A DNA stretch of 64,000 bases from Enterobacter sp. JBIWA008. Its GTDB lineage: Bacteria > Pseudomonadota > Gammaproteobacteria > Enterobacterales > Enterobacteriaceae. The notes below the pieces were generated by a model. That model searched no databases, was not told the DNA's origin, and saw nothing but the letters and a program-made list of their open reading frames with translations. The DNA lies in contig NZ_CP074149.1 in assembly GCF_019968765.1 (NCBI RefSeq), positions 868,001 through 932,000 on the forward strand, in the 5' to 3' direction. The position numbers and the translations under genes are program-made. The stretch's first letter is position 1, and every line of letters starts with the position of its first letter. Of this stretch, positions 22,805 to 34,552 are shown piece after piece.

Positions 22805-25222
22805 ATGGCGATGAAAAAGTTGCTCATAGCGTCGCTGCTGTTTAGCAGCGCCACCGTATACGGTGCTGACGGGTTCGTAGTGAAAGACATTCATTTCGAA
22901 GGCCTCCAGCGTGTCGCCGTTGGTGCGGCCCTCCTCAGTATGCCTGTACGCCCCGGCGATACGGTTAATGATGATGATATCAGTAACACCATCCGTGCTC
23001 TGTTTGCCACCGGCAACTTTGAGGACGTCCGCGTCCTGCGCGATGGTGATACGCTGCTGGTACAGGTAAAAGAACGTCCGACGATCGCCAGTATCACTTT
23101 CTCCGGTAACAAGTCGGTGAAAGATGACATGCTCAAGCAGAACCTTGAAGCATCCGGTGTTCGTGTGGGTGAGTCCCTGGACCGCACAACCCTTTCAGAC
23201 ATTGAAAAAGGTCTGGAAGACTTCTACTACAGCGTCGGTAAATACAGCGCCAGCGTGAAAGCGGTTGTCACTCCGCTGCCGCGTAACCGTGTTGACCTGA
23301 AGCTGGTCTTCCAGGAAGGTGTTTCTGCGAAGATCCAGCAGATCAACATTGTCGGCAACCACGCGTTCAGCACCGACGAACTGATCTCCACCTTCCAGCT
23401 GCGCGATGAAGTGCCATGGTGGAACGTGGTAGGCGATCGCAAATACCAGAAACAAAAACTGGCGGGCGACCTTGAAACCCTGCGCAGCTACTATCTCGAT
23501 CGTGGCTATGCGCGTTTCAACATCGACTCGACTCAGGTCAGTCTGACTCCGGACAAGAAAGGCATCTACATTACGGTTAACATCACCGAAGGCGAGCAGT
23601 ACAAGCTTTCTGGTGTTGAAGTGAGTGGTAACCTTGCGGGGCATTCTGCTGAAATCGAATCGCTGACCAAAATTCAGCCGGGCGATCTGTACAGCGGTTC
23701 CAAAGTAACCAAAATGGAAGACAGCATTAAGAAGCTGCTCGGCCGCTATGGTTATGCCTATCCGCGCGTACAGACTCAGCCGGAAATCAATGACGCGGAT
23801 AAAACCGTTAAGCTGCACGTGAATGTGGATGCGGGCAACCGTTTCTACGTGCGTAAGATCCGCTTCGTCGGTAACGACACCTCCAAAGATTCCGTTCTGC
23901 GTCGCGAAATGCGTCAGATGGAAGGCGCATGGTTAGGAAGCGACCTCGTTGATCAGGGTAAAGAGCGTCTGAACCGTCTGGGCTATTTTGAAACGGTGGA
24001 TACTGATACCCAGCGCGTCCCGGGCAGTCCGGATCAGGTTGATGTCGTTTATAAAGTGAAAGAGCGTAACACCGGCAGCTTCAACTTCGGTGTAGGCTAC
24101 GGTACTGAAAGCGGCGTCAGCTTCCAGGTCGGCGTGCAGCAGGATAACTGGCTGGGTACGGGTTACTCTGTCGGTATTAACGGCACCAAAAACGACTACC
24201 AGACCTACTCTGAGTTCTCTGTGACTAACCCATACTTCACCGTAGACGGTGTAAGCCTGGGCGGTCGTATCTTCTATAACGACTTTAAAGCAGACGACGC
24301 GGACCTGTCTTCTTACACCAACAAGAGTTACGGTGTAGACGGTACGCTTGGCTTCCCGGTTAACGAATACAACACCCTGCGTGCGGGCTTAGGTTACGTG
24401 CATAACGACCTGTCCAACATGCAACCGCAGGTGGCGATGTGGCGTTATCTGGACTCTATCGGCCAGTCAACCAGTAAAAATGGTAATGACAATGGCTTCG
24501 CGGCGGATGACTTCACCTTTAACTACGGCTGGACCTATAACCGTCTCGACCGTGGTTACTTCCCAACTGAAGGTTCTCGCGTCAACCTGAACGGTAAAGT
24601 TACCGTGCCGGGTTCCGATAACGAGTTCTATAAGGTCACGCTGGATACCGCGTCCTACTTCCCGATCGATGACGATCATAAGTGGGTGGTTCTGGGTCGT
24701 ACCCGTTGGGGCTATGGCGATGGTCTGGGTAGCAAAGAACTGCCGTTCTATGAAAACTTCTATGCGGGTGGCTCCAGCACCGTTCGTGGTTTCCAGTCCA
24801 ACAACATTGGTCCGAAAGCGGTTTACTACGGCGGGAACGACAAAGATAACTGTAATAAGTCTTCCTCTTCCGAAGTCTGTAGCTCTGATGACGCGGTGGG
24901 CGGTAACGCCATGGCCGTTGCCAGCCTGGAGTTCATCACGCCAACGCCGTTTATCAGTGATAAATACGCGAACTCGGTCCGTACGTCCTTCTTCTGGGAT
25001 GCGGGTACCGTGTGGGATACCAACTGGCAGAATACTGCCCAGATGCGCGCAGAGGGCGTTCCAGACTACAGCGATCCGAGCAATATTCGCATGTCTGCCG
25101 GTATCGCATTACAATGGATGTCACCGCTGGGGCCGTTGGTCTTCTCTTACGCCCAGCCGTTTAAGAAATACGATGGAGACAAAGCGGAGCAATTCCAGTT
25201 TAACATTGGTAAAACCTGGTAA
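22805..25222 (+). CDS. bamA: Outer-membrane protein assembly factor BamA
   Basis: Core of the BAM machine that folds beta-barrels into the outer membrane; essential. 805 aa precursor (E. coli 810): signal peptide of 20 residues ([20 protein letters not shown]), five POTRA domains to about residue 420, then a 16-strand barrel. The loop-6 motif VRGF is present ([10 protein letters not shown]) and the last residue is the usual aromatic (NIGKTW). Extracellular loops, e.g. the stretch after [11 protein letters not shown], differ from E. coli but keep the two-cysteine loop (C..C about 10 apart). Confidence 0.98.
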   Translation: MAMKKLLIASLLFSSATVYGADGFVVKDIHFEGLQRVAVGAALLSMPVRPGDTVNDDDISNTIRALFATGNFEDVRVLRDGDTLLVQVKERPTIASITFSGNKSVKDDMLKQNLEASGVRVGESLDRTTLSDIEKGLEDFYYSVGKYSASVKAVVTPLPRNRVDLKLVFQEGVSAKIQQINIVGNHAFSTDELISTFQLRDEVPWWNVVGDRKYQKQKLAGDLETLRSYYLDRGYARFNIDSTQVSLTPDKKGIYITVNITEGEQYKLSGVEVSGNLAGHSAEIESLTKIQPGDLYSGSKVTKMEDSIKKLLGRYGYAYPRVQTQPEINDADKTVKLHVNVDAGNRFYVRKIRFVGNDTSKDSVLRREMRQMEGAWLGSDLVDQGKERLNRLGYFETVDTDTQRVPGSPDQVDVVYKVKERNTGSFNFGVGYGTESGVSFQVGVQQDNWLGTGYSVGINGTKNDYQTYSEFSVTNPYFTVDGVSLGGRIFYNDFKADDADLSSYTNKSYGVDGTLGFPVNEYNTLRAGLGYVHNDLSNMQPQVAMWRYLDSIGQSTSKNGNDNGFAADDFTFNYGWTYNRLDRGYFPTEGSRVNLNGKVTVPGSDNEFYKVTLDTASYFPIDDDHKWVVLGRTRWGYGDGLGSKELPFYENFYAGGSSTVRGFQSNNIGPKAVYYGGNDKDNCNKSSSSEVCSSDDAVGGNAMAVASLEFITPTPFISDKYANSVRTSFFWDAGTVWDTNWQNTAQMRAEGVPDYSDPSNIRMSAGIALQWMSPLGPLVFSYAQPFKKYDGDKAEQFQFNIGKTW

Positions 25223-25344
25223 TAATCCGCTGCAAAGGAATGCGTTGGCAGTGTAGCGCTGACAACTGGCGATCGGTAACACGGTCGCCTTGCCACGCAA
25301 AGAACGGTACCTTCTGGTGCCAATGGGATGGTAAGGAGTTAATT

Positions 25345-25839
25345 GTGAAAAAGTGGTTATTAGCTGCAGGTCTCGGTTTAGCGATGGCAACTTCTGCTCA
25401 GGCAGCAGACAAAATTGCAATCGTCAACATGGGTAATTTGTTCCAGCAGGTTGCACAGAAAACAGGTGTTTCTGCGACTCTGGAAAACGAATTCAAAGGC
25501 CGTGCAAGCGAACTGCAGGGTATGGAAAACGATCTTCAGTCCAAAATGCAGCGTCTGCAGCGTGATGGTTCTACCATGAAAGCAAGCGACCGTAGCAAGC
25601 TGGAAAAAGACGTAATGGCTCAGCGCCAGACGTTCTCCCAGAAAGCGCAGGCTTTCGAGCAGGATCGTCAGCGTCGTTCTAACGAAGAACGCGGCAAGCT
25701 GGTAACTCGCATTCAGACTGCTGTTAAAGCAGTGGCTGCCGATCAGAGTATCGATCTGGTTGTAGATGCGAACGCCGTTGCTTATAACAGCAAAGATGTT
25801 AAAGACATCACTGCTGATGTTCTGAAACAGGTTAAATAA
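25345..25839 (+). CDS. skp: Periplasmic chaperone Skp (OmpH)
   Basis: Trimeric 'jellyfish' chaperone that holds unfolded outer-membrane proteins on the way to BAM. 164 aa from GTG 25345, chosen because AAGGAG lies 7 nt before it and the signal peptide starts here ([20 protein letters not shown], cleavage before ADKIAIV). The long tentacle helices span about residues 45-125. About 3 residues longer than E. coli Skp, with the extra residues at the tentacle turn ([12 protein letters not shown]). Same operon as bamA and lpxD. Confidence 0.97.
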   Translation: MKKWLLAAGLGLAMATSAQAADKIAIVNMGNLFQQVAQKTGVSATLENEFKGRASELQGMENDLQSKMQRLQRDGSTMKASDRSKLEKDVMAQRQTFSQKAQAFEQDRQRRSNEERGKLVTRIQTAVKAVAADQSIDLVVDANAVAYNSKDVKDITADVLKQVK

Positions 25840-25842
25840 GTA

Positions 25843-26868
25843 ATGCCTTCAATTCGACTGGCTGATTTAGCTCAGCAGTTGGATGCAGAATTACACGGTG
25901 ATGGCGATATCGTCATCACCGCTGTTGCGTCCATGCAATCTGCTAAAGCTGGCACGATTACCTTCATGGTAAGCCCTAAGTACCGTGAGCAACTGGCTCA
26001 ATGCCAGGCGTCAGCTGTTGTTCTGACGCAGGACGATCTTCCATTTGCCACTGTAAGCGCGCTGGTAGTGAAAAACCCCTACCTGACGTATGCACGCATG
26101 GCTCAAATTCTTGATACTACGCCGCAGCCGGCCCAGAATATTGCTGCCAGTGCAGCGATTGACGCGACGGCCAGGCTTGGTAACAACATCGCCGTTGGCG
26201 CGAATGCGGTTATCGAATCCGGCGTTGTGCTGGGCGATAACGTCGTCATTGGCCCGGGCTGCTTCGTTGGGAAAAATACGAAAATCGGCGCCGGGACCCG
26301 TTTATGGGCCAATGTGTCCGTTTATCATGATGTTGAAATTGGCGAAAATTGCCTTGTCCAGTCCAGTACCGTGATTGGTTCTGATGGCTTTGGTTACGCT
26401 AACGATCGCGGTAACTGGGTTAAGATCCCGCAGCTTGGTCGCGTTATTATTGGCGATCGCGTGGAGATCGGCGCCTGTACAACCATTGACCGTGGCGCGC
26501 TTGACGACACGATCATTGGCAATGGTGTTATCATCGATAACCAGTGCCAGATTGCGCATAACGTTGTGATTGGCGACAATACCGCGGTTGCGGGTGGCGT
26601 CATCATGGCTGGCAGCCTGAAAATTGGCCGTTATTGCATGATTGGCGGCGCGAGCGTGATTAATGGCCATATGGAAATATGCGACAAGGTCACCGTGACG
26701 GGAATGGGCATGGTAATGCGTCCTATCACTGAACCTGGCGTCTATTCCTCAGGCATTCCGCTACAACCCAACAAGGTATGGCGTAAAACAGCAGCTCTGG
26801 TGATGAACATTGATGATATGAGCAAGCGCCTCAAGTCTCTTGAGCGTAAGATCGATCAACAAGATTAA
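25843..26868 (+). CDS. lpxD: UDP-3-O-(3-hydroxymyristoyl)glucosamine N-acyltransferase
   Basis: Third step of lipid A synthesis: adds the second hydroxymyristoyl chain from ACP. 341 aa, the E. coli length. N-terminal uridine-binding domain (about 1-100), then a left-handed beta-helix of hexapeptides (about 105-310) with the catalytic His near 239 in [13 protein letters not shown], and a C-terminal helix ([21 protein letters not shown]). Begins 3 nt after skp, so translation is probably coupled. Confidence 0.97.
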   Translation: MPSIRLADLAQQLDAELHGDGDIVITAVASMQSAKAGTITFMVSPKYREQLAQCQASAVVLTQDDLPFATVSALVVKNPYLTYARMAQILDTTPQPAQNIAASAAIDATARLGNNIAVGANAVIESGVVLGDNVVIGPGCFVGKNTKIGAGTRLWANVSVYHDVEIGENCLVQSSTVIGSDGFGYANDRGNWVKIPQLGRVIIGDRVEIGACTTIDRGALDDTIIGNGVIIDNQCQIAHNVVIGDNTAVAGGVIMAGSLKIGRYCMIGGASVINGHMEICDKVTVTGMGMVMRPITEPGVYSSGIPLQPNKVWRKTAALVMNIDDMSKRLKSLERKIDQQD

Positions 26869-26895
26869 GCGTCATCCGTTTAACGCTATTTTTCC

Positions 26896-26929
26896 CGGCC
26901 TGTCGGCTTTCTAATAAACCGGCAGGCCG
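26896..26929 (+). other. Strong stem-loop in the lpxD-fabZ gap
   Basis: CGGCCTGTCGG (26896-26906) and CCGGCAGGCCG (26919-26929) pair over 11 bp with one G-U, around a 12-nt loop. The sequence after it (TGTTATTATTG) is not a proper T-run, so this looks like a processing or pausing element within the operon and not a terminator. Confidence 0.6.
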
Positions 26930-26970
26930 TGTTATTATTGTTATCAGTACATTTTGACAGGAAGAGTATT

Positions 26971-27426
26971 TTGACTACTGACACTCATACTCTGCATATT
27001 GAAGAGATTTTAGAACTTCTGCCGCACCGTTACCCGTTTTTGCTGGTAGACCGTGTGCTGGATTTTGAAGAAGGTCGTTTTCTGCGCGCAGTGAAAAATG
27101 TTTCCGTGAACGAGCCGTTCTTCCAAGGGCACTTCCCTGGTAAGCCTATCTTCCCGGGTGTGTTGATTTTGGAAGCGATGGCTCAGGCTACCGGTATTCT
27201 GGCGTTTAAAAGCGTTGGCAAACTGGAGCCAGGTGAGCTGTATTACTTCGCGGGTATTGATGAAGCGCGCTTTAAGCGCCCTGTCGTGCCTGGTGATCAG
27301 ATGATCATGGAAGTCACTTTTGAAAAAACGCGTCGTGGCCTGACTCGCTTCAAAGGCGTAGCGCTGGTTGACGGCAAAGTTGTTTGCGAAGCGACGATGA
27401 TGTGTGCTCGTAGCCGGGAGTCCTGA
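26971..27426 (+). CDS. fabZ: 3-hydroxyacyl-[acyl-carrier-protein] dehydratase FabZ
   Basis: Dehydrates 3-hydroxyacyl-ACPs in fatty-acid elongation; it competes with LpxA for 3-hydroxymyristoyl-ACP and so balances phospholipid against lipid A. 151 aa from TTG 26971, with AGGAAG upstream; E. coli fabZ also starts with TTG. Hot-dog fold; catalytic His54 and Glu68 in [20 protein letters not shown]. 3 nt before lpxA. Confidence 0.97.
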   Translation: MTTDTHTLHIEEILELLPHRYPFLLVDRVLDFEEGRFLRAVKNVSVNEPFFQGHFPGKPIFPGVLILEAMAQATGILAFKSVGKLEPGELYYFAGIDEARFKRPVVPGDQMIMEVTFEKTRRGLTRFKGVALVDGKVVCEATMMCARSRES

Positions 27427-27429
27427 TAC

Positions 27430-28218
27430 GTGATTGATAAATCCGCCTTTATTCATCCTACCGCTATTGTGGAAACCGGTGCCATCATTGGCGCTAACGT
27501 CCACATTGGCCCGTTTTGTATTGTTGGACCCCATGTCGAAATTGGTGAGGGTACAGTACTGAAATCTCACGTTGTCGTGAATGGTCACACGACCATTGGC
27601 TGCAATAACGAGATCTATCAGTTCGCTTCCATCGGCGAAGTTAACCAGGATCTGAAATATGCTGGTGAGTCGACCCGTCTGGAAATTGGCGATCGTAACC
27701 GTATTCGCGAAAGCGTCACCATTCATCGTGGAACAGTACAGGGTGGTGGATTGACGAAGGTGGGCAGCGATAACCTGTTTATGGTTAATGCGCATATCGC
27801 GCACGACTGTACCGTGGGTGACCGCTGTATTCTTGCCAACAACGCTACGCTGGCAGGACACGTATCGGTTGATGACTTCGCAATTATTGGCGGCATGACC
27901 GCAGTCCATCAGTTCTGCATCATTGGTGCGCACGTGATGGTTGGCGGATGCTCCGGTGTGGCGCAGGACGTCCCACCGTATGTGATTGCGCAGGGCAACC
28001 ATGCCACGCCGTTTGGTGTGAACATCGAAGGCCTCAAGCGTCGTGGTTTTAGCCGCGAAGCGATTACTGCCATCCGCAACGCGTACAAACTGCTGTACCG
28101 TAGCGGTAAAACGCTGGAAGAGGCGAAGCCGGAAATTGCCGAGCTGGCGAATAAGCACCCGGAAGTGAACGCGTTCATGGAGTTCTTTGACCGTTCAACA
28201 AGGGGTCTGATTCGTTAA
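27430..28218 (+). CDS. lpxA: UDP-N-acetylglucosamine acyltransferase
   Basis: First step of lipid A synthesis. 262 aa, the E. coli length, from GTG 27430. Left-handed beta-helix trimer with hexapeptides over about residues 5-185; the catalytic His125 lies in [11 protein letters not shown] and the acyl-chain ruler Gly near 173 in VMVGGCSG. Rare start codon plus 3-nt distance to fabZ suggests coupled translation. The stop codon overlaps the lpxB start (TAATG). Confidence 0.97.
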   Translation: MIDKSAFIHPTAIVETGAIIGANVHIGPFCIVGPHVEIGEGTVLKSHVVVNGHTTIGCNNEIYQFASIGEVNQDLKYAGESTRLEIGDRNRIRESVTIHRGTVQGGGLTKVGSDNLFMVNAHIAHDCTVGDRCILANNATLAGHVSVDDFAIIGGMTAVHQFCIIGAHVMVGGCSGVAQDVPPYVIAQGNHATPFGVNIEGLKRRGFSREAITAIRNAYKLLYRSGKTLEEAKPEIAELANKHPEVNAFMEFFDRSTRGLIR

Positions 28219-29366
28219 TGGTCGACAGTCGTCCGCTTACGATAGCCCTGGTCGCCGGAGAAACCTCCGGCGATATTCTTGGTGCCGGTCTCATCCGCGC
28301 GCTTAAGGCGCGTGTACCCAATGCTCGCTTTGTCGGCGTTGCTGGTCCGCTAATGCAGGCCGAAGGCTGTGAAGCCTGGTATGAAATGGAAGAGCTCGCC
28401 GTGATGGGCATCGTTGAGGTGCTGGGGCGTCTGCGACGCTTGCTGCACATCCGCGCCAATCTCACCCGCCGCTTTACCGAACTCAAACCCGATGTGTTTG
28501 TCGGTATCGATGCGCCTGATTTCAACATTACCCTCGAAGGGAATCTGAAAAAGCAGGGTATCAAAACGATTCACTACGTCAGTCCGTCCGTCTGGGCGTG
28601 GCGACAGAAACGCGTTTTCAAAATCGGACGGTCCACCAATCTGGTTCTGGCTTTCCTGCCTTTCGAAAAAGCGTTTTACGATAGATTTAATGTTCCGTGC
28701 CGTTTTATCGGTCATACCATGGCGGATGCGATGCCATTGGATCCGGATAAAAACGCGGCGCGCGACGCGCTGGGCATCCCGCATGATGTGCACTGTCTGG
28801 CACTGCTGCCGGGCAGCCGTGGCGCAGAAGTTGAGATGCTGAGCGCCGATTTCCTCAAAACGGCGCAAATTCTTCGCCAGACCTATCCCGATCTTGAAGT
28901 GGTTGTTCCGCTGGTGAATACCAAACGCCGCGAGCAGTTTGAGCGCATCAAAGCGGAAGTCGCCCCGGATCTTCACGTCCGTCTTTTGGACGGGAAAGGG
29001 CGGGAAGCGATGTATGCGAGCGATGCCGCGCTGCTGGCCTCCGGCACGGCGGCGCTGGAATGTATGCTGGCGAAATGCCCGATGGTGGTTGGTTATCGCA
29101 TGAAACCATTCACTTTCTGGCTGGCAAAGCGTCTGGTGAAAACGGATTATGTCTCCCTGCCAAACCTTCTTGCCGGGCGCGAACTGGTGAAAGAGCTGCT
29201 ACAGGATGAGTGTCAGCCACAGGCGTTGGCCGATGCTTTGTTACCGCTGCTCGCCAACGGTAAGACCAGCCACCAGATGCATGATACGTTCCGCGAACTG
29301 CATCAGCAGATCCGCTGTAATGCCGATGAGCAAGCGGCTGATGCGGTGCTGGAGTTAGCAAAATGA
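28218..29366 (+). CDS. lpxB: Lipid-A-disaccharide synthase
   Basis: Joins UDP-2,3-diacylglucosamine and lipid X to the lipid A disaccharide; membrane-associated GT-B (GT19) glycosyltransferase. 382 aa, the E. coli length. Visible: N-terminal [16 protein letters not shown], and the UDP-binding part with [14 protein letters not shown] and [12 protein letters not shown] near 280. ATG overlaps the lpxA stop by 1 nt. Confidence 0.97.
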   Translation: MVDSRPLTIALVAGETSGDILGAGLIRALKARVPNARFVGVAGPLMQAEGCEAWYEMEELAVMGIVEVLGRLRRLLHIRANLTRRFTELKPDVFVGIDAPDFNITLEGNLKKQGIKTIHYVSPSVWAWRQKRVFKIGRSTNLVLAFLPFEKAFYDRFNVPCRFIGHTMADAMPLDPDKNAARDALGIPHDVHCLALLPGSRGAEVEMLSADFLKTAQILRQTYPDLEVVVPLVNTKRREQFERIKAEVAPDLHVRLLDGKGREAMYASDAALLASGTAALECMLAKCPMVVGYRMKPFTFWLAKRLVKTDYVSLPNLLAGRELVKELLQDECQPQALADALLPLLANGKTSHQMHDTFRELHQQIRCNADEQAADAVLELAK

Positions 29367-29959
29367 TGGAATTTGTTTATCCTCACACTCGCCTTGTGGC
29401 GGGCGTGGACGAAGTGGGGCGTGGCCCGTTAGTCGGGGCTGTGGTGACTGCCGCAGTGATCCTCGATCCGGCTCGCCCGATTATCGGGCTGAACGACTCT
29501 AAAAAATTGTCAGAAAAGCGCCGGCTGGCGCTATTTAGTGAGATTCAGGAGAAGGCGCTGGCCTGGAGCCTGGGGCGCGCTGAACCGCATGAAATAGACG
29601 AACTGAATATTTTGCATGCCACGATGCTGGCGATGCAGCGTGCGGTAGCGGGGCTGAAAATTTCCCCGGAATATGTACTGATTGACGGCAACCGCTGTCC
29701 GGCATTGCCCATGCCCTCAATGGCGGTCGTCAAAGGCGATAGCCGGGTCGCAGAAATTAGCGCAGCTTCTATTATTGCCAAAGTGACGCGCGACGCCGAA
29801 ATGGCCGCGCTGGATCTCACTTACCCTCAGTATGGTTTCGCCCAGCATAAGGGGTATCCCACTCCTTTCCATCTGGAAAGACTGGCTGAACATGGCGCAA
29901 CCGAACACCACCGGCGCAGTTTTGGCCCGGTGAAACGCGCGCTGGGACGGGTGTCCTGA
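29363..29959 (+). CDS. rnhB: Ribonuclease HII
   Basis: Cuts RNA in RNA-DNA hybrids, including single embedded ribonucleotides in DNA. 198 aa from ATG 29363, which overlaps the lpxB stop by 4 nt (ATGA). The metal site is Asp16-Glu17 in [14 protein letters not shown] and Asp near 108 in [11 protein letters not shown]. Last gene before dnaE in this operon. Confidence 0.96.
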   Translation: MMEFVYPHTRLVAGVDEVGRGPLVGAVVTAAVILDPARPIIGLNDSKKLSEKRRLALFSEIQEKALAWSLGRAEPHEIDELNILHATMLAMQRAVAGLKISPEYVLIDGNRCPALPMPSMAVVKGDSRVAEISAASIIAKVTRDAEMAALDLTYPQYGFAQHKGYPTPFHLERLAEHGATEHHRRSFGPVKRALGRVS

Positions 29960-29997
29960 ATCAATACGCAAGCAATTAAGTAACGCGGAATCTGAAG

Positions 29998-32900
29998 ATG
30001 GCTGAACCACGTTTCGTACACCTGCGGGTGCATAGCGACTATTCCATGATCGATGGGCTGGCGAAGACCGGGCCGCTGGTAAAAAAGGCGGCCTCCCTTG
30101 GCATGCCTGCGCTGGCGATAACCGATTTTACCAACCTGTGTGGCCTGGTGAAGTTCTACGGAACGGCGCATGGCGCGGGGATGAAGCCTATTGTCGGGGC
30201 GGATTTTCATGTGCAGAGCGATCTCATTGGCGAGGAACTGACGCAAATCTCCGTGCTGGCGATGAACAATACGGGCTATCAAAATCTCACTCTGCTTATC
30301 TCAAAAGCCTACCAGCGTGGTTACGGCGCGCTGGGCCCGTGGATCGACAGGAACTGGCTGGCTGAACTGAACGAAGGGCTGCTGCTAATCTCCGGCGGCC
30401 GCATGGGCGATGTCGGCAAATCCCTGCTGCGCGGCAATAGCGCGCTGGTGGATCAATGCGTCTCGTTCTATGAAGAGTATTTCCCGGATCGTTATTATCT
30501 GGAGTTGATCCGCACCGGTCGCCAGGACGAAGAGAACTATCTGCATGCGGCGGTTGCACTCGCAGAAGAACGCGGGTTGCCCGTGGTGGCTACCAACGAT
30601 GTGCGGTTCCTTGAGCCGGGAGATTTTGACGCTCACGAAATCCGCGTGGCGATCCACGATGGCTTCACGCTGGACGATCCTAAAAGACCGCGTAACTACT
30701 CATCGCAGCAGTACATGCGCAGCGAAGAGGAGATGTGCGAGATATTCTCCGATATCCCGGAAGCGCTGGAAAACAGCGTAGAAATTGCAAAGCGCTGTAA
30801 CGTTACCGTCCGCCTTGGCGAGTACTTCCTGCCGCAGTTCCCGACGGGCGACATGACCACGGAAGATTTTCTGGTCAAGAAATCGAAAGAAGGTCTGGAA
30901 GAGCGTCTCGAATTCCTGTTCCCGGATGAAGAAGAGCGTAAAAAGCGTCGTCCGGAGTATGACGAGCGTCTGGATATTGAGCTCCAGGTGATTAACCAGA
31001 TGGGCTTCCCGGGCTACTTCCTGATCGTTATGGAGTTCATCCAGTGGTCGAAGGATAACGGGGTGCCGGTTGGGCCGGGGCGTGGCTCCGGTGCGGGTTC
31101 GCTGGTGGCCTATGCGCTGAAAATTACCGACCTCGATCCGCTGGAATTCGACCTGCTGTTCGAACGTTTCCTCAACCCGGAACGTGTTTCCATGCCCGAC
31201 TTTGACGTCGACTTTTGCATGGAGAAACGCGACCAGGTGATCGAGCACGTCGCCGATATGTACGGCCGTGATGCGGTATCGCAGATCATTACGTTCGGTA
31301 CGATGGCGGCGAAAGCGGTTATCCGTGACGTGGGCCGCGTGCTGGGCCATCCGTATGGTTTCGTCGATCGCATCTCTAAACTGGTGCCGCCCGATCCGGG
31401 CATGACGCTGGCAAAAGCGTTTGAAGCCGAGCCACAACTGCCGGAAATCTACGAAGCGGACGAAGAAGTCAAAGCGCTGATCGACATGGCGCGCAAGCTG
31501 GAGGGCGTCACGCGAAACGCCGGTAAGCATGCGGGTGGGGTGGTTATCGCCCCAACAAAAATTACCGATTTTGCACCGCTCTACTGCGATGAAGCGGGCC
31601 AGCATCCGGTAACCCAGTTTGATAAGAACGACGTAGAATACGCCGGGCTGGTGAAGTTTGACTTCCTTGGCCTGCGTACGTTGACGATCATCGACTGGGC
31701 GCTGAAGATGATCAACCCGCGCCGGGAGAAGCAGGGCCTTGAGCCGATAGACATTGCCGCCATCCCGCTGGATGACAAGAAAAGTTTCGACATGCTGCAG
31801 CGCTCGGAGACCACCGCGGTTTTCCAGCTTGAATCCCGAGGCATGAAAGATCTGATTAAACGTCTGCAGCCCGACTGCTTCGAAGATATGATCGCGCTGG
31901 TGGCCCTGTTCCGTCCGGGCCCGCTGCAGTCAGGGATGGTAGATAACTTTATTGACCGTAAGCACGGGCGAGAAGAGATTTCTTACCCGGACGTTCAGTG
32001 GCAGCATGAAAGCCTGAAGCCGGTACTGGAGCCAACCTACGGCATTATCCTGTATCAGGAACAGGTCATGCAGATTGCCCAGGTGCTTTCCGGCTATACC
32101 CTCGGCGGCGCGGACATGCTGCGTCGTGCGATGGGTAAGAAAAAGCCAGAAGAGATGGCCAAGCAGCGCTCCATCTTTGAAGACGGGGCGAAGAAAAACG
32201 GCGTTGACGGCGAGCTGGCGATGAAAATCTTCGACCTGGTGGAGAAATTTGCCGGGTACGGATTTAACAAATCCCACTCCGCCGCCTATGCTTTGGTGTC
32301 GTATCAAACGCTGTGGCTCAAAGCGCACTATCCTGCTGAATTTATGGCGGCAGTAATGACGGCCGATATGGACAACACCGAGAAGGTGGTGGGCCTGGTG
32401 GACGAGTGCTGGCGCATGGGGCTTAAGATCCTGCCGCCGGACATCAACTCGGGTCTTTACCATTTCCACGTCAATGACGACGGGGAGATCGTTTACGGGA
32501 TCGGCGCGATCAAGGGCGTGGGCGAGGGGCCGATCGAGGCGATCATCGAGGCGCGTAACAACGGCGGGTATTTCCGCGAGCTGTTCGATCTTTGCGCCCG
32601 TACCGACACCAAAAAGCTCAACCGTCGCGTGCTGGAAAAACTGATCATGTCAGGCGCGTTTGACAGGCTGGGGCCACACCGCGCCGCGCTGATGAACTCG
32701 CTGGGCGATGCCCTGAAAGCGGCGGATCAGCACGCAAAAGCGGAAGCCATTGGTCAGGCGGATATGTTCGGGGTGCTGGCGGAAGAGCCAGAGCAGATCG
32801 AGCAGTCTTATTCCAACTGCCAGCCGTGGCCAGAACAGGTGGTACTGGATGGGGAGCGTGAGACGTTAGGCTTGTACCTGACGGGACACCCGATCAACCA

Positions 32901-33480
32901 GTACATCAAAGAAATTGAGCGCTATGTCGGCGGCCACAGGCTTAAAGACATGCATCCGACAGAACGTGGTAAAATCACCACGGCTGCGGGGCTCGTGATT
33001 GCTGCAAGGGTTATGGTCACCAAGCGCGGCAATCGTATCGGTATCTGTACGTTGGATGACCGTTCCGGGCGTCTGGAGGTGATGTTGTTCACCGACGCGC
33101 TGGATAAATACCAGCAATTGCTGGAAAAAGACCGCATACTTATCGTCAGCGGACAGGTCAGCTTTGATGACTTCAGCGGGGGGCTTAAAATGACCGCCCG
33201 CGAAGTGATGGACATTGACGAAGCCCGGGAAAAATATGCTCGCGGGCTTGCTATCTCGCTGACGGACAGGCAAATTGATGACCAGCTTTTAAACCGACTC
33301 CGTCAGTCTCTGGAACCCCACCGCTCGGGGACAATTCCAGTACATCTCTACTATCAGAGGGCGGATGCACGTGCGCGGTTGCGCTTTGGTGCAACGTGGC
33401 GTGTCTCTCCGAGCGATCGTTTGTTGAACGATCTCCGTGGCCTCATTGGTTCGGAGCAGGTGGAACTGGAGTTTGACTAA
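29998..33480 (+). CDS. dnaE: DNA polymerase III alpha subunit
   Basis: Replicative C-family polymerase. 1160 aa, the E. coli length. N-terminal PHP domain ([16 protein letters not shown]), the palm with the catalytic aspartates in [15 protein letters not shown] near residue 401 and [13 protein letters not shown] near 555, fingers, (HhH)2, the beta-clamp motif QADMF near 920, and C-terminal OB and tau-binding regions. 38 nt after rnhB; its proofreading partner dnaQ is also in this window (60341-61072). Confidence 0.99.
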   Translation: MAEPRFVHLRVHSDYSMIDGLAKTGPLVKKAASLGMPALAITDFTNLCGLVKFYGTAHGAGMKPIVGADFHVQSDLIGEELTQISVLAMNNTGYQNLTLLISKAYQRGYGALGPWIDRNWLAELNEGLLLISGGRMGDVGKSLLRGNSALVDQCVSFYEEYFPDRYYLELIRTGRQDEENYLHAAVALAEERGLPVVATNDVRFLEPGDFDAHEIRVAIHDGFTLDDPKRPRNYSSQQYMRSEEEMCEIFSDIPEALENSVEIAKRCNVTVRLGEYFLPQFPTGDMTTEDFLVKKSKEGLEERLEFLFPDEEERKKRRPEYDERLDIELQVINQMGFPGYFLIVMEFIQWSKDNGVPVGPGRGSGAGSLVAYALKITDLDPLEFDLLFERFLNPERVSMPDFDVDFCMEKRDQVIEHVADMYGRDAVSQIITFGTMAAKAVIRDVGRVLGHPYGFVDRISKLVPPDPGMTLAKAFEAEPQLPEIYEADEEVKALIDMARKLEGVTRNAGKHAGGVVIAPTKITDFAPLYCDEAGQHPVTQFDKNDVEYAGLVKFDFLGLRTLTIIDWALKMINPRREKQGLEPIDIAAIPLDDKKSFDMLQRSETTAVFQLESRGMKDLIKRLQPDCFEDMIALVALFRPGPLQSGMVDNFIDRKHGREEISYPDVQWQHESLKPVLEPTYGIILYQEQVMQIAQVLSGYTLGGADMLRRAMGKKKPEEMAKQRSIFEDGAKKNGVDGELAMKIFDLVEKFAGYGFNKSHSAAYALVSYQTLWLKAHYPAEFMAAVMTADMDNTEKVVGLVDECWRMGLKILPPDINSGLYHFHVNDDGEIVYGIGAIKGVGEGPIEAIIEARNNGGYFRELFDLCARTDTKKLNRRVLEKLIMSGAFDRLGPHRAALMNSLGDALKAADQHAKAEAIGQADMFGVLAEEPEQIEQSYSNCQPWPEQVVLDGERETLGLYLTGHPINQYIKEIERYVGGHRLKDMHPTERGKITTAAGLVIAARVMVTKRGNRIGICTLDDRSGRLEVMLFTDALDKYQQLLEKDRILIVSGQVSFDDFSGGLKMTAREVMDIDEAREKYARGLAISLTDRQIDDQLLNRLRQSLEPHRSGTIPVHLYYQRADARARLRFGATWRVSPSDRLLNDLRGLIGSEQVELEFD

Positions 33481-33492
33481 TACAGGAATACT

Positions 33493-34452
33493 ATGAGTCT
33501 GAATTTCCTTGATTTCGAACAGCCGATTGCTGAGCTGGAAGCGAAAATCGATTCTCTGACAGCGGTAAGCCGTCAGGATGAAAAACTGGATATTAACATC
33601 GACGAAGAAGTGCATCGTCTGCGCGAGAAAAGCGTAGAACTGACGCGCAAAATCTTTGCCGATCTCGGCGCATGGCAGGTGGCCCAGCTGGCTCGCCATC
33701 CACAGCGTCCGTACACCCTGGATTATGTCCGCTTGGCGTTTGACGAATTTGACGAACTGGCAGGCGATCGCGCATACGCTGACGATAAAGCTATCGTTGG
33801 CGGTATCGCGCGTCTGGACGGACGCCCGGTGATGATCATTGGTCATCAGAAAGGTCGTGAAACCAAAGAGAAAATCCGTCGTAACTTTGGTATGCCAGCA
33901 CCAGAAGGCTACCGTAAAGCCCTGCGTCTGATGGAGATGGCTGAGCGTTTCAACATGCCAATCATCACCTTCATCGACACCCCGGGTGCATACCCTGGCG
34001 TGGGCGCGGAAGAGCGCGGTCAGTCTGAAGCCATCGCGCGCAACCTGCGCGAGATGTCTCGTCTGAAGGTGCCGGTCATCTGTACCGTTATCGGCGAGGG
34101 TGGTTCCGGCGGTGCGCTGGCGATTGGCGTGGGTGATAAAGTGAATATGCTGCAGTACAGCACCTATTCCGTTATCTCCCCGGAAGGCTGCGCGTCCATT
34201 CTGTGGAAAAGCGCCGACAAAGCGCCGCTGGCTGCCGAAGCAATGGGCATCATTGCGCCACGCCTGAAAGAGCTTAAGCTGATCGATTCCATCATCCCGG
34301 AACCGCTGGGTGGTGCGCATCGTAAGCCGGAAGTGATGGCGGCATCCCTTAAAGCACAGCTGCTGGCTGACCTGGCGGATCTGGACGTGCTGAGTAAAGA
34401 CGATCTGCTCAACCGCCGCTACCAGCGTCTGATGACCTACGGTTACGCGTAA
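33493..34452 (+). CDS. accA: Acetyl-CoA carboxylase carboxyltransferase alpha subunit
   Basis: Works with AccD to move carboxyl from biotin on AccB to acetyl-CoA, the first step of fatty-acid synthesis. 319 aa, the E. coli length. Crotonase-like fold; oxyanion glycines in [17 protein letters not shown] near residue 200 and [15 protein letters not shown] near 160. N-terminal helices ([17 protein letters not shown]). 12 nt after dnaE; a terminator ends the long operon. Confidence 0.98.
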   Translation: MSLNFLDFEQPIAELEAKIDSLTAVSRQDEKLDINIDEEVHRLREKSVELTRKIFADLGAWQVAQLARHPQRPYTLDYVRLAFDEFDELAGDRAYADDKAIVGGIARLDGRPVMIIGHQKGRETKEKIRRNFGMPAPEGYRKALRLMEMAERFNMPIITFIDTPGAYPGVGAEERGQSEAIARNLREMSRLKVPVICTVIGEGGSGGALAIGVGDKVNMLQYSTYSVISPEGCASILWKSADKAPLAAEAMGIIAPRLKELKLIDSIIPEPLGGAHRKPEVMAASLKAQLLADLADLDVLSKDDLLNRRYQRLMTYGYA

Positions 34453-34468
34453 GCTTCACAATTATCTG

Positions 34469-34497
34469 AAAAGCCGCACACTGTTGCGGCTTTTTTT
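34469..34497 (+). terminator. accA terminator
   Basis: Stem AAAAGCCGCA / TGCGGCTTTT with a CACTGT loop and a seven-T run; 17 nt after the accA stop. Confidence 0.92.
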
Positions 34498-34552
34498 ATA
34501 CCTGCGGTTTAGCCGGACTATGCTTAGCTAATGTTTTTTAAGGAGGAAGCCC

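Noticed and set aside
27010..28158. Antisense frame of 382 codons across fabZ and lpxA
   Set aside because: Spans two real genes and their junction, no ribosome site; a shadow of codon bias.
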